In this document: positions 35,150-44,419 of the stretch, piece by piece | How the letters are laid out: each line of letters opens with the position of its first letter | Numbering within the stretch: the stretch's first letter is position 1 | DNA from: Vibrio metoecus | GTDB taxonomy: Bacteria > Pseudomonadota > Gammaproteobacteria > Enterobacterales > Vibrionaceae | DNA: 64,000 bases | NCBI RefSeq assembly: GCF_009665255.1 | Contig: NZ_CP035686.1 | Span: forward strand, 1,240,001-1,304,000 | Reading direction: 5' to 3' | Notes under the pieces: generated by a model | What the model was told of the DNA's origin: nothing | The model's input: the letters and a program-made list of their open reading frames with translations, nothing else | The model's database searches: none | Program-made: the position numbers and the translations under genes

Positions 35150-37285
35150 ATGAATCAGTATCTAGCGGTGACGTCTAACGGCCTTGAAAATCTATTAGTT
35201 GAAGAATTAACCCAACTAGGGATCAACGACGCAAAACCCGTTCAGGCCGGGGTTAAATTTAAAGCAACCAATGAGCAGATCTATCGTTGCTGCCTCTGGA
35301 GTCGTCTCGCATCAAGATTTGTTCGTATTGTCGCTGAATTTAAATGCCAGAACGACTTAGACCTTTATTTATCAACGACTTCGGTTAACTGGGTTAATCA
35401 TTTCCATAGTTCGAAAAAACTGGTCGTCGATTTCAATGGTACTAACCGAGAGATTCGCAACAGCCAATATGGCGCGATGAAGGTCAAAGATGCGATTGTC
35501 GACTGCTTTACTAAGAAGAACCTACCTCGTCCATCGATCAGTAAAGATCTTGCCGATCTTCACATCCACGTACGTTTACACAAAGAAAACGCATTACTCG
35601 GTATTGATATGGTGGGTTCTGGTTTGCATGCGCGTGGCTATCGAACGGAGGCAGGTAAAGCACCACTAAGAGAAACTTTAGCGGCGGCAATTATTCTGCG
35701 TAGTGGCTGGAAAGCAGATAAACCCCTCATGGATCCGATGTGTGGCTCTGGCACCTTGCTTATCGAAGCGGCAATGATGGCTGCAAATGTGGCTCCTGGA
35801 TTACAGCGCAAAAAATGGGGATTCGAATCATTAGAAGATTTCGATCCGGAACTGTGGGCAAGTGTAAAATCAGAAGCTAGCGTACAAGGTAAGCGTGGAG
35901 TCAAAAAAGTTGACACTCACTTTTATGGTGTAGATAACGACAGCCGTGTTTTACAAACAGCCAAAGACAATGCTCGTCGTGCTGGCGTGGAAGAGTTAAT
36001 CACCTTTACAGTGGGTGATGCAGCAAAAGTAAAACGCCCAGAGCATTTCGCGGAAGGTATTGTAATTTGTAATCCTCCTTATGGTGAGCGTTTAGGTACA
36101 CACCCAGGCTTAATTGCACTTTACACTGCATTCGGCGCACAACTCAAAGCTGAGTTTGGTGGTTGTCAAGCTTCTATCTTTTCGAGTTCAGACGAATTAC
36201 TCAGCTGTTTGCGTATGCGTGCAGATAAACAATTCAAACTGAACAATGGTGCGTTACCTTGTCACCAGAAAAATTACACAATCGCAGTACGTGACAATAA
36301 TGTGACCACAACTGAAAACGGCAGCGCGAGTCAAGAGTCTCTGATTGCTCCCGATTTTGCTAACCGCCTAAAGAAAAACTTCAACAAGATTGGTAAATGG
36401 GCAAAACGCGAAGGCTTAGACTGTTTCCGCCTTTATGACGCAGACTTACCTGAATACAATGTGGCAATCGATGTTTATCAAGATCACCTCATGATTCAAG
36501 AATATGCGGCTCCGAAAGATATTCCGGAAGAAAAAGCGAAGCGTCGTCTAACCGATATCATCCGCGCTGCAATTCAAGTGTTAGACGTTGATGCAAACAA
36601 TGTTGTACTTAAAGTCCGAGAGAGACAAAAGGGTACCTCTCAATACGAGAAGCTTGGACAACAAGCACAAACCATGCAGATTCATGAATATGGCGTAAAA
36701 CTGATCGTCAATCTTTATGATTATCTCGATACCGGTTTGTTCTTAGATCATAAAATCACCCGTCGTCGTTTAGGGCAAATGGCCGAAGGGAAAGATTTCC
36801 TTAATCTGTTTTCTTATACAGGTTCTGCCACTGTCCATGCGGCTTGTGGGGGAGCAAAATCAACAACCACGGTTGATATGTCAAAAACCTACCTTGAGTG
36901 GGCAAAAGAAAACATGCAACTCAACGGTCAAGTAGGACGCCAGCATCAGTACATTCAAGCAGACTGCCTCCAATGGTTAGCCAATGCGCAAGGTCAATAT
37001 GATCTTATCTTTATCGACCCTCCGACATTCTCTAATTCCAAACGCATGGAACAAACCTTTGATGTTCAGCGTGACCACGTCACTTTAATGACAAACCTCA
37101 AACGTCTGTTACGCCCTGAAGGTACGATTGTATTTTCTAACAATAAACGTCACTTCAAGATGGACTTGGAAGCGCTACAAAGCTTGGGGCTGAATGCGCA
37201 GAATATTTCGCACCAAACCTTGCCACTGGATTTTGAGCGTAATAAACAGATCCATAACTGCTGGTTGATCACCCATCAAAATTAA
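35150..37285 (+). CDS. rlmL: Bifunctional 23S rRNA methyltransferase RlmKL
   Basis: A 711-residue fusion of two methyltransferases. The N-terminal RlmL part (m2G2445) has a THUMP domain (residues about 45-155) and a Rossmann domain with MDPMCGSGTLLIEAAMMAAN and VICNPPYGERLG. The C-terminal RlmK part (m7G2069) starts near residue 410 and contains FLNLFSYTGSATVHAACGGA and DLIFIDPPTFSNSKRM. Both SAM sites and both catalytic NPPY/DPPT motifs look intact. Length is close to the E. coli 702. Confidence 0.95.
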   Translation: MNQYLAVTSNGLENLLVEELTQLGINDAKPVQAGVKFKATNEQIYRCCLWSRLASRFVRIVAEFKCQNDLDLYLSTTSVNWVNHFHSSKKLVVDFNGTNREIRNSQYGAMKVKDAIVDCFTKKNLPRPSISKDLADLHIHVRLHKENALLGIDMVGSGLHARGYRTEAGKAPLRETLAAAIILRSGWKADKPLMDPMCGSGTLLIEAAMMAANVAPGLQRKKWGFESLEDFDPELWASVKSEASVQGKRGVKKVDTHFYGVDNDSRVLQTAKDNARRAGVEELITFTVGDAAKVKRPEHFAEGIVICNPPYGERLGTHPGLIALYTAFGAQLKAEFGGCQASIFSSSDELLSCLRMRADKQFKLNNGALPCHQKNYTIAVRDNNVTTTENGSASQESLIAPDFANRLKKNFNKIGKWAKREGLDCFRLYDADLPEYNVAIDVYQDHLMIQEYAAPKDIPEEKAKRRLTDIIRAAIQVLDVDANNVVLKVRERQKGTSQYEKLGQQAQTMQIHEYGVKLIVNLYDYLDTGLFLDHKITRRRLGQMAEGKDFLNLFSYTGSATVHAACGGAKSTTTVDMSKTYLEWAKENMQLNGQVGRQHQYIQADCLQWLANAQGQYDLIFIDPPTFSNSKRMEQTFDVQRDHVTLMTNLKRLLRPEGTIVFSNNKRHFKMDLEALQSLGLNAQNISHQTLPLDFERNKQIHNCWLITHQN

Positions 37286-37292
37286 GGCATGA

Positions 37293-37535
37293 ATGATAAC
37301 TCTATATAGCACGGAAGGATGCCATCTCTGTGAGATGGCCTATGAGCTGCTTGAGCAATCGGGATTGGCTAAACAGCTCAAGATTATAGATATTGCGTTT
37401 GATGACCAACTGTTTTCTCGTTACGGGGTCACCATACCGGTTGTGGTTTACCAAGATAACGAACTGAATTGGCCTTTTAACTTACAAGAATTACTAGAGT
37501 GGTTACAGAATAATGGCATTAATTACCATCCATAA
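37293..37535 (+). CDS. Glutaredoxin-family protein (YcbX/Uup-neighbour type)
   Basis: An 80-residue thioredoxin-fold protein with CHLC at residues 10-13 (TEGCHLCEMAYELL), the cis-Pro motif VTIPVVVYQDN, and a C-terminal helix. It belongs to the DUF836-like glutaredoxin group; substrate is unknown. The start lies 8 bases after the rlmL stop and its last 23 bases overlap the uup start, so the three genes are translationally coupled. Confidence 0.85.
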   Translation: MITLYSTEGCHLCEMAYELLEQSGLAKQLKIIDIAFDDQLFSRYGVTIPVVVYQDNELNWPFNLQELLEWLQNNGINYHP

Positions 37536-39432
37536 CGGTCAACTTGCTTTTGGTGATCACCCATTACTGGATAGCGCGGATTTTGCGTTACAAGAAAATG
37601 AAAGGGTGTGTTTAGTCGGTCGTAATGGCGCTGGCAAATCTACACTCATGAAAGTGCTTGCCGGTGAAATTTTAATGGACGACGGCAAAATGCAAATCAT
37701 GCAAGATGTCGTTGTATCGCGTTTAGAACAAGATCCACCTCGTAATCAAGCGGGAACCGTCTTTGACTATGTATCCGGCGGTCTACAAGGTATCGGTGAA
37801 CAATTAAAGATCTATCAAGATCAATTAGATCTCGTAGCGACCGATCCAACCGAATCGAATATTAACAAACTTGCCCATATTCAGGAGCAACTTGAGGTTT
37901 CTGGTGCTTGGCGTTTTGAAGACAGAATTAAAAACGTATTGGGTTCATTAAAGTTAGATGGGCACACCAAACTCACAGACCTCTCGGGCGGCTGGCAGCG
38001 TAAAGCAGCACTAGCGCGTGCTCTAGCTTGTGATCCTGATGTGCTGCTTCTTGATGAACCAACAAACCATCTTGATGTCACCACCATTGAATGGCTAGAA
38101 GGATTCCTAAAAGATTTTCGTGGCTCTATCATCTTCATTTCTCACGACCGTGCTTTCATCAAATCCATGGCAACTCGAATTGTTGATTTAGATCGTGGCA
38201 AACTTAGCTCATTTCCTGGTGATTATGAAAACTACCTGAATGAGAAAGAAGAAATGCTGCGTGTTGAAGAACTACAAAATGCAGAATTTGATAAAAAGCT
38301 CGCCCAAGAAGAAGTCTGGATCCGTCAAGGGATTAAAGCCCGTAGAACTCGTAATGAAGGACGAGTGCGTGCATTAAAACGCCTTCGCCAAGAACGTAGT
38401 GAACGTCGTGAAGTGCAGGGCAAAGTTAACCTGCAAATTGATGATACTAACCGCTCAGGCAAAATTGTTTTTGAAGCCGAAAATCTTCACTACTCGATTG
38501 GTGGCAAAACGATTGTTGATGGTTTCAGCTTTAACATTATGCGCGGTGACCGAATTGCACTTATTGGTCCCAATGGCTGTGGTAAAAGTACGCTGTTGAA
38601 AATCCTGCTTGGCGATTTACAAGCCGACAACGGTAGATTGCACTGCGGAACTAAGCTAGAAGTCGCCTATTTCGATCAATATCGTGAACTGCTTGATCCT
38701 GAAAAAACCGTCATTGATAACCTCGCGGATGGAAAACAAGAAGTCATGGTGGGTGGGCGTCTTCGCCATGCATTAAGTTATCTTCAAGATTTCTTATTCT
38801 CACCAAAACGTGCACGAACCCCAGTAAAAGCACTCTCTGGCGGAGAAAAAAACCGTTTATTACTGGCGCGAATTTTACTTAAAGCCAACAACCTGTTGGT
38901 GCTTGATGAGCCAACCAACGATTTAGACATCGAAACTTTGGAACTTTTGGAAGAAATGCTTGCCAATTACCAAGGTACTTTATTGCTCGTCAGTCACGAT
39001 CGTGAATTCGTAGATAACACTGTCACCTCCAGTTGGATTTTTGAAGGCGACGGCAAGATTGAAGAATTTGTCGGTGGCTATCACGATGCCCAGCAACAAC
39101 GTGCCCAAGCTTTACAAAGCAGAGCTGCTGAAAATATCGTCAAAAAGGAAAAAGTGGTTGAGGAGTCTCCCAAATCCGCACCATCAAAAACTAAGCCGAA
39201 GAAGTTATCTTATAAACTGCAACGCGAACTTGAAGCTCTTCCACAAAAGTTAGAAGAGCTGGAAGTTGAGATCGCAGCGTTACAAGACATCGTCAATAAT
39301 CCAGACTTTTTCAGTCAGCCTGTCGATAAAACACAACCCATTTTAGACAAGTTAACTGCAACAGAGCAGGAACTCGAAATTGCTTTTGAGCGTTGGGAAG
39401 AGCTTGAAGCGATGCAACAGGAAAGTGAATAG
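37513..39432 (+). CDS. uup: ABC-F ATPase Uup
   Basis: A 639-residue soluble protein with two ABC ATPase domains in tandem. The first has Walker A GRNGAGKST, signature LSGGWQRKAALARAL and LLLDEPTNHLD; the second has GPNGCGKST, LSGGEKNRLLLARIL and LVLDEPTNDLD. The inter-domain linker and a C-terminal coiled-coil (about 545-635, EALPQKLEELEVEIAALQ) match Uup. The family acts on ribosomes and affects precise excision of transposons. It overlaps the glutaredoxin gene. Confidence 0.94.
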   Translation: MALITIHNGQLAFGDHPLLDSADFALQENERVCLVGRNGAGKSTLMKVLAGEILMDDGKMQIMQDVVVSRLEQDPPRNQAGTVFDYVSGGLQGIGEQLKIYQDQLDLVATDPTESNINKLAHIQEQLEVSGAWRFEDRIKNVLGSLKLDGHTKLTDLSGGWQRKAALARALACDPDVLLLDEPTNHLDVTTIEWLEGFLKDFRGSIIFISHDRAFIKSMATRIVDLDRGKLSSFPGDYENYLNEKEEMLRVEELQNAEFDKKLAQEEVWIRQGIKARRTRNEGRVRALKRLRQERSERREVQGKVNLQIDDTNRSGKIVFEAENLHYSIGGKTIVDGFSFNIMRGDRIALIGPNGCGKSTLLKILLGDLQADNGRLHCGTKLEVAYFDQYRELLDPEKTVIDNLADGKQEVMVGGRLRHALSYLQDFLFSPKRARTPVKALSGGEKNRLLLARILLKANNLLVLDEPTNDLDIETLELLEEMLANYQGTLLLVSHDREFVDNTVTSSWIFEGDGKIEEFVGGYHDAQQQRAQALQSRAAENIVKKEKVVEESPKSAPSKTKPKKLSYKLQRELEALPQKLEELEVEIAALQDIVNNPDFFSQPVDKTQPILDKLTATEQELEIAFERWEELEAMQQESE

Positions 39433-39437
39433 AAAAC

Positions 39438-41138
39438 ATGAGTCGTATTACTTTTAAACGTTCGATTTTAGCCAGCGCAGTATTGCTTGCTACCCAAACG
39501 GCCAACGCGGCACTCTACCAAGTAATGGAAGTGACACCAAGCACCGGGCAAAGCTACGGTAGTGCATGGGGTGTGGCGATTCAGCCAAGCACTGGTAACG
39601 ATAGCTGTTTTAACAGTTCTACTGTCGGTGGCGTGAGCTGTCAAAACTTTGCTTTGGCTGGTGAGACTCGCATTGAAAAAGCCAGTACAGGTAAAGCTGT
39701 CGATGGTTTAAGTTACCGTGATGAAGTGGCTTTCGGAATTGATAATGCGTTCTTATATGTTCAAGAACTCAAGGATTTTGAAAGTTACTGCTACAACGAA
39801 CTGCTGTATTCTACCTGTAATGAATGGGCTGAGCCACATTGGAATCGTTGGCAGGCAGAAATCAACGCATCACAAATTCCAAACTCAATCGCTTTTGTAG
39901 GTACTGGAACAACGGGAAATTCTATCGACGAGTCCCAAAACGTAGTCATCAATAGCCTAACTGATACCGCGCAACCTATCGGAATCAACGTGAAAGCTGG
40001 TGACGTGACAACGTATCGTCGAAACGCTGCAGCTATCACCGCTCGTAATACTGGCTCAGCGCCTAATTTCACCACGGGTTTTCTTTATACTCGAGCCTGG
40101 AAAACTGATGGTACTTATACCGTAGGCAGTGTATCTCGCCCTTTTAAAAGTGATGAAGGTGATTATTTCTCTTCAAAACCTGCGATCTGGAAAACTGATG
40201 GAACTGCCATTGAGCTTAACTGGCCAAGTAATACAGAAAACAAAAGTAACCGCCTAGCACAAGGCAGTATGCGTGACGTGGTTGTAGATGGAGATAAGTT
40301 ATATGCTGTAGGTTATAACACCTACGATGCGGATAATAACTACATGCAAGCATCTGTTTTTCAACTCGATAGCCTAGCTAATTTTTCCAATACCGCTAAT
40401 TGGACAACCAAAGCTGTTTCTGGTGCAGAGGCAAAAATTAGCGGCGATTATATTCATAGCAACTCGGTAGTTACTGATGTGAATAAAAATCTTGTTGCTT
40501 TAGGCGAGGCCAAACGTGCAGGTAGCCGACCTGAAAATGGAGCAGCGGGCAATCGTCTGTTTGTTATTAATGATGTTTCAGCAAGTGCACCAACAGCATC
40601 ATTTTTAACTGGCGGTATTTTCTTTGCTGGGGCAGGTGGTAAAGCGGGTTCCATCAATAGTTACAACGAGATTGTTGGACAAGTTGATGCGGATAGCACT
40701 CGAGAAAACGACGGTAAGCCACGCCGTAAAAGAGGGTTCATTTACCCATACAACGCAAATGGCAGTGATGCGAATCGCATGGCTATTTTTGCGAAAAAAG
40801 CATGGTGGTTGGACGATTTAACCAATGATGGTTCAGTCACAGGCAATAACCAGTTCCGGATTATTGATGCCACGGATATTAATGATGCAGGGGTTATTTC
40901 TGCCACAGCACTAAAATGTGATGGTGGATACGATACAACCGCACACAACTCATTGTGTGGTGGTGGTAACCGTGAGGAAACCGTAGTAGCTGTGAAGTTA
41001 GTTCCAATTACGAATGCAACAAGCAACAATATTCAAACACGCCCAACCGAAGAGCAAGCCTCTGAACGTAAAGGGGGTAGCTTAGGTTTAGGGCTTCTAG
41101 TCGTGTTGGGATTGCTAGGGTTCCGTAGAAAATTGTAA
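39438..41138 (+). CDS. DUF3466 exported protein with GlyGly-CTERM tail
   Basis: A 566-residue exported protein. Residues 1-24 form a signal peptide (ILASAVLLATQTANA-ALYQ). The body is a DUF3466-type beta-rich repeat domain of unknown function with scattered cysteines and calcium-like Asp/Asn runs. The tail ERKGGSLGLGLLVVLGLLGFRRKL is a GlyGly-CTERM sorting signal (Gly-Gly, one hydrophobic helix, basic end), the substrate class of the rhomboid protease rhombosortase, which processes such proteins before type II secretion. It begins 5 bases after uup. Confidence 0.85.
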   Translation: MSRITFKRSILASAVLLATQTANAALYQVMEVTPSTGQSYGSAWGVAIQPSTGNDSCFNSSTVGGVSCQNFALAGETRIEKASTGKAVDGLSYRDEVAFGIDNAFLYVQELKDFESYCYNELLYSTCNEWAEPHWNRWQAEINASQIPNSIAFVGTGTTGNSIDESQNVVINSLTDTAQPIGINVKAGDVTTYRRNAAAITARNTGSAPNFTTGFLYTRAWKTDGTYTVGSVSRPFKSDEGDYFSSKPAIWKTDGTAIELNWPSNTENKSNRLAQGSMRDVVVDGDKLYAVGYNTYDADNNYMQASVFQLDSLANFSNTANWTTKAVSGAEAKISGDYIHSNSVVTDVNKNLVALGEAKRAGSRPENGAAGNRLFVINDVSASAPTASFLTGGIFFAGAGGKAGSINSYNEIVGQVDADSTRENDGKPRRKRGFIYPYNANGSDANRMAIFAKKAWWLDDLTNDGSVTGNNQFRIIDATDINDAGVISATALKCDGGYDTTAHNSLCGGGNREETVVAVKLVPITNATSNNIQTRPTEEQASERKGGSLGLGLLVVLGLLGFRRKL

Positions 41139-41152
41139 ATATTGTCAGGAAG

Positions 41153-41188
41153 GGCACAAGCTCACAGATTTGGGCTTGTGCCTTTTTT
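41153..41188 (+). terminator. Terminator after the DUF3466 gene
   Basis: GGCACAAGC (41153-41161) pairs with GCTTGTGCC (41174-41182), followed by six T. Confidence 0.9.
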
Positions 41189-41301
41189 ATTGCTTGTGAA
41201 ACACGAAAAATTGATCGATTCTCTAATGGTGTGGTCATAAAAGATCCACACAACTTTAATAGTTGTACGTTATACCAAAGTTACCGTATGAGGACAGAAC
41301 T

Positions 41302-41475
41302 ATGAAGAGACAAAAGCGTGATCGCCTAGAAAGAGCTCAGTCACAAGGATATAAAGCCGGCCTAAATGGTCGATCCCATGATGAATGTCCCTATCAACAA
41401 ACGGAAGTACGCTCTTATTGGTTAGGTGGTTGGCGTGATGCTAGAAACGATAAACTTTCTGGTCTCTGCAAATAA
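41302..41475 (+). CDS. rmf: Ribosome modulation factor RMF
   Basis: A 57-residue basic protein from ATG 41302 (MKRQKRDRLERAQSQGYKAG), which matches the E. coli RMF start; the longer frame from 41263 is not supported. CPYQ and SYWLGGWRDAR are conserved. RMF dimerises 70S ribosomes to 100S in stationary phase. RBS AGGACAG. It converges on fabA, an arrangement close to that in E. coli, where rmf lies next to fabA. Confidence 0.95.
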   Translation: MKRQKRDRLERAQSQGYKAGLNGRSHDECPYQQTEVRSYWLGGWRDARNDKLSGLCK

Positions 41476-41522
41476 TTTCCCATACAATATGAAGCTTTAA
41501 TTAAAGCTTTTAAGCAAAGGAA

Positions 41523-41543
41523 AACAGCCCTTAAAGGGCTGTT
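41523..41543. terminator. Shared terminator between rmf and fabA
   Basis: AACAGCCC (41523-41530) and GGGCTGTT (41536-41543) with a 5-base loop. On the minus strand a TTTTCCTTT run follows; on the plus strand the T run is weak, so it mainly serves fabA. Confidence 0.75.
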
Positions 41544-41564
41544 ATTCGTTTAGAAAAACATGAA

Positions 41565-42083
41565 TTAGAATGCTGATGTATCTTGGAATAAACCTACTTT
41601 TAGATCTTTGGCGACGTAAATCTCTTTCCCATCAACCAGTACGCGACCATCAGCTAAGCCCATCACTAACTTACGATTAACGACACGCTTCATATTGATT
41701 TCATAGGTCACTTTTTTGGCTGTTGGTAAAATTTGTCCTGTGAACTTAACTTCACCAACACCAAGTGCTCGGCCTTTGCCTTTACCGCCAACCCAGCCTA
41801 AGAAGAAGCCGACAAGTTGCCACATTGCATCCAAACCTAGGCAACCAGGCATCACTGGATCACCAGGAAAATGGCAATCAAAGAACCACAAATCAGGCGT
41901 GATATCGAGTTCAGCCAAGATCAAGCCTTTACCAAATTCACCCTCTGTTTCTGACATCTTAGTAATACGATCCATCATCAACATATTGGGTGCAGGAAGT
42001 TGAGGATATCCCTCACCAAACAGCTTACCTTGGCTTGAAGCTAAAAGATCTTCTCTACTATACGAATCACGTTTGTTTTGCAT
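41565..42083 (-). CDS. fabA: 3-hydroxydecanoyl-ACP dehydratase/isomerase
   Basis: A 172-residue hotdog enzyme that introduces the cis double bond of unsaturated fatty acids. The active site is visible: His71 in FDCHFPGDPVMPGCLGLDAMWQ and Asp85. Length matches E. coli (172). The promoter region carries FabR and FadR operator-like sites. It is divergent in function, not strand, from ycbZ, which ends 65 bases upstream on the same strand. Confidence 0.97.
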   Translation of the reverse strand: MQNKRDSYSREDLLASSQGKLFGEGYPQLPAPNMLMMDRITKMSETEGEFGKGLILAELDITPDLWFFDCHFPGDPVMPGCLGLDAMWQLVGFFLGWVGGKGKGRALGVGEVKFTGQILPTAKKVTYEINMKRVVNRKLVMGLADGRVLVDGKEIYVAKDLKVGLFQDTSAF

Positions 42084-42117
42084 TATTGATTACTCCATCT
42101 TTTGTTGGGTGCATGTT

Positions 42118-42135
42118 AGTGAACACGTGTACGCC
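42118..42135 (-). promoter_or_regulatory. FabR operator of fabA
   Basis: Read on the minus strand, GGCGTACACGTGTTCACT is a close match to the palindromic FabR site of E. coli fabA and fabB (AGCGTACA-N2-TGT core). It lies 35-52 bases upstream of the fabA start, where a repressor could block the promoter. FabR senses the unsaturated/saturated thioester ratio. Confidence 0.75.
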
Positions 42136-42136
42136 A

Positions 42137-42153
42137 AACAACTCCGATCAGTG
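42137..42153 (-). promoter_or_regulatory. FadR site upstream of fabA
   Basis: On the minus strand CACTGATCGGAGTTGTT differs at two positions from the FadR activation site I recall for E. coli fabA (AACTGATCGGACTTGTT). It lies just upstream of the FabR site, the same order as in E. coli, and overlaps the last codon of ycbZ. Confidence 0.7.
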
Positions 42154-43797
42154 CCAGCCAAGCAAGTTTTTGATCCGTTCCACAATTCCGTGTGGCTGCA
42201 CAAGTTTTTCAAAATTATCAATTCGTTCCGCTATTTTCGCTATTACACTATCTTCATCTTCACCACGGAAAGGTTTCCCCATTAAGAGAGGAATCACTTC
42301 GTCAACGGTTGAGACTGGCCAAATGTTAAATTCACCATTCTTAATGCTTTCTACTACGGATTTATGAAGAGACAAGTTTTTCAGATTCGAGCTAGGTAGA
42401 ATGACGCCTTGTTCACCAGTTAATCCTTGATGGCAACACACTTGGTAAAAGCCTTCGATTTTTTCATTTAAACCGCCAACAGCTTGAACTCGACCAAACT
42501 GATCAACGGCACCGGTAACTGCAATTTGCTGATCTATCGGGTATTCAGACAATGCACTTACAAGCGAACATAGCTCAGCCAACGATGCGCTGTCGCCATC
42601 AACTTCACTATAGGATTGTTCAAAAACGATCGAGGCAGAAAAAGGTAAGGGACCATCAAGATTCAATGCACTACTCACAAAGGCTTGCATGATCATCATA
42701 CCTTTAGCATGCAAGTTACCGCCGAGCTCTACTTTTCGTTCCACATCAGCAATGTCACCATCACCAAAGTGTATAACGCAAGAAATTCGTGCCGGTTCAC
42801 CATAAGCCAGTGGATGTCCGGCGACTTCGATCACTGTCAAACCATTAACCTGACCCACTTGCTCACCTTGTGTTTCAATAATGACCTGACCATCAAGAAT
42901 ATCGTCTAATGCACGCTCAGGTAGGTAAGACTCTCGCAAATAGCGTTTATCTAAAGCCGTCTCAATATGCTCAGCTTCAATACGCTGATTTTGAGATTCC
43001 ACGCGAGCTTCTTCTAAGAGAGCTCTATGCCACATGAGGCACAGTGGAGCATAGTGTTGATCTTCAGTAAAACGAGCACCTGCCGTCATTAATGATTTAA
43101 TAGCAGAAACCTCTAATGGCGGTAAGCCATATTGAGCGCATAACCAAAGTAAGTATCCTAGGTAATATTCAATCGATTCCTCATCAATCTTCAAATCCAT
43201 TTCAAGCTCAGAAAACAGACATAAGCCAGAGTGGATATCCGCATCCAGAAAATCAATATCGCCCAATTGGGTACGATCGCCAACCACAATCAACTTTACA
43301 TCATAACTTTGAGTTTGAGAGATAGGAGTAGGAGATCGCGGGTCACAATTGATAGGGGAGACAGGTTCCCCTAAAACCGCAGCCTTTAAAGTTGGCCAAG
43401 CTCTTGCATTAGCTAAAATTAAATTAGCAGAAACAATTAAAAAGCCACCATTCGCCCGCTCAAGGCATCCCGCAACCTGTTGAGTGATGCCACCATGTTC
43501 AATCTTAATTTGTCCCAAAATATCCGAAATATCTAATGTTTCGGTGGTCACAACTGGTACATCATGGCTCTCATTTAACAAAGCATTTCTAAAATATGAC
43601 CGATATATGGAGTTATCAGGTGCATTAATCAATAAAATTCGACTAAAACCATCAAGATGGAAAAACTGGTCAAACGCACTGGCCAAACGAGGCTGGATAT
43701 CTATCAGTGAATTGGGAGCTAGGTTAGGGTAGTTTTCAAGGACTTTGTTAAACTGCTCAAATTGAGGCGTTACACTGCGCCAGATGCTTTCGGTCAT
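42148..43797 (-). CDS. ycbZ: Lon-like protease YcbZ with degenerate ATPase region
   Basis: A 549-residue S16-family protein. The C-terminal protease domain has the catalytic serine in SEVDGDSASLAELC and the lysine in VGGLNEKIEGFYQVC. The N-terminal half occupies the place of the AAA+ module of LonB, but no Walker A is visible where expected (DGFSRILLINAPDNS) and the Walker B acid pair is missing (NGGFLIVSANL). E. coli YcbZ shares this. Substrates are unknown. It lies between fabA and matP, as in E. coli. Confidence 0.88.
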   Translation of the reverse strand: MTESIWRSVTPQFEQFNKVLENYPNLAPNSLIDIQPRLASAFDQFFHLDGFSRILLINAPDNSIYRSYFRNALLNESHDVPVVTTETLDISDILGQIKIEHGGITQQVAGCLERANGGFLIVSANLILANARAWPTLKAAVLGEPVSPINCDPRSPTPISQTQSYDVKLIVVGDRTQLGDIDFLDADIHSGLCLFSELEMDLKIDEESIEYYLGYLLWLCAQYGLPPLEVSAIKSLMTAGARFTEDQHYAPLCLMWHRALLEEARVESQNQRIEAEHIETALDKRYLRESYLPERALDDILDGQVIIETQGEQVGQVNGLTVIEVAGHPLAYGEPARISCVIHFGDGDIADVERKVELGGNLHAKGMMIMQAFVSSALNLDGPLPFSASIVFEQSYSEVDGDSASLAELCSLVSALSEYPIDQQIAVTGAVDQFGRVQAVGGLNEKIEGFYQVCCHQGLTGEQGVILPSSNLKNLSLHKSVVESIKNGEFNIWPVSTVDEVIPLLMGKPFRGEDEDSVIAKIAERIDNFEKLVQPHGIVERIKNLLGWH

Positions 43798-43920
43798 GAG
43801 ATATCGAACTGATTGAAAAGAGCCAAATTATATAGAAAAAGCCCCGCAGCGAACAGCACTACTCAACAATGATCTTGCTCGCTTTTTTAACGATGATAAT
43901 TGAAAGCCACCCTATACTGG

Positions 43921-43933
43921 GTTACGCTGTCAC
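43921..43933. promoter_or_regulatory. One-mismatch matS-like site upstream of matP
   Basis: GTTACGCTGTCAC differs from GTGACRNYGTCAC at one position. It sits 27 bases before the matP start codon, in the promoter or leader region, which would suit autoregulation. Binding has not been shown. Confidence 0.45.
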
Positions 43934-43959
43934 TGTACAACAATGGACAATGACCGAAG

Positions 43960-44409
43960 ATGAAATATCAACAACTTGAAAATTTAGAATGTGGTTGGAA
44001 ATGGCAGTATCTCATCAACAAATGGAAGGATGGGGAAGCGATCACACATTATATCGATCGAAGTGAAATTGAGTCTGCGGTACAAAAACTCAAAATGCTT
44101 GAACATGATCCCACACAGGTCTTAGTGTGGATTGACGAACATATGTCTCCAGAGCTCGACAACAAGCTTAAACAAGCAATTAGGGCTAAACGTAAGCGTC
44201 ACTTTAATGCAGAACAAATTCATACTCGTAAGAAATCTATCGATTTAGATTATAGAGTGTGGGAGAAGTTATCTCATAAAGCCAATGAATTAGGTTGTAC
44301 ATTATCTGATGCCATTGAGTATTTGCTTAGTGAAGCTTCGAGAAGTGAAAAAGCCAGTAAAACGGTAAATAGTCTGAAAGAAGATCTTAATCGATTATTG
44401 TCAGAATAA
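43960..44409 (+). CDS. matP: Macrodomain Ter protein MatP
   Basis: A 149-residue DNA-binding protein that binds matS sites and organises the Ter region, and links it to the divisome. The opening MKYQQLENLECGWKWQYLINKWKDGE and the ribbon-helix-helix segment RKKSIDLDYRVWEKLSHKANELGCTLSDAIEYLLSEA match MatP (YcbG), with a C-terminal coiled-coil for tetramerisation. It lies about 1 kb from dif, much closer than in E. coli. Confidence 0.95.
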   Translation: MKYQQLENLECGWKWQYLINKWKDGEAITHYIDRSEIESAVQKLKMLEHDPTQVLVWIDEHMSPELDNKLKQAIRAKRKRHFNAEQIHTRKKSIDLDYRVWEKLSHKANELGCTLSDAIEYLLSEASRSEKASKTVNSLKEDLNRLLSE

Positions 44410-44419
44410 GGATGTATAC

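Noticed and set aside
37071..37083. matS-like GTGACCACGTCAC inside rlmL
   Set aside because: The arms are perfect but the centre (C at position 6) breaks the consensus; kept only as a note.
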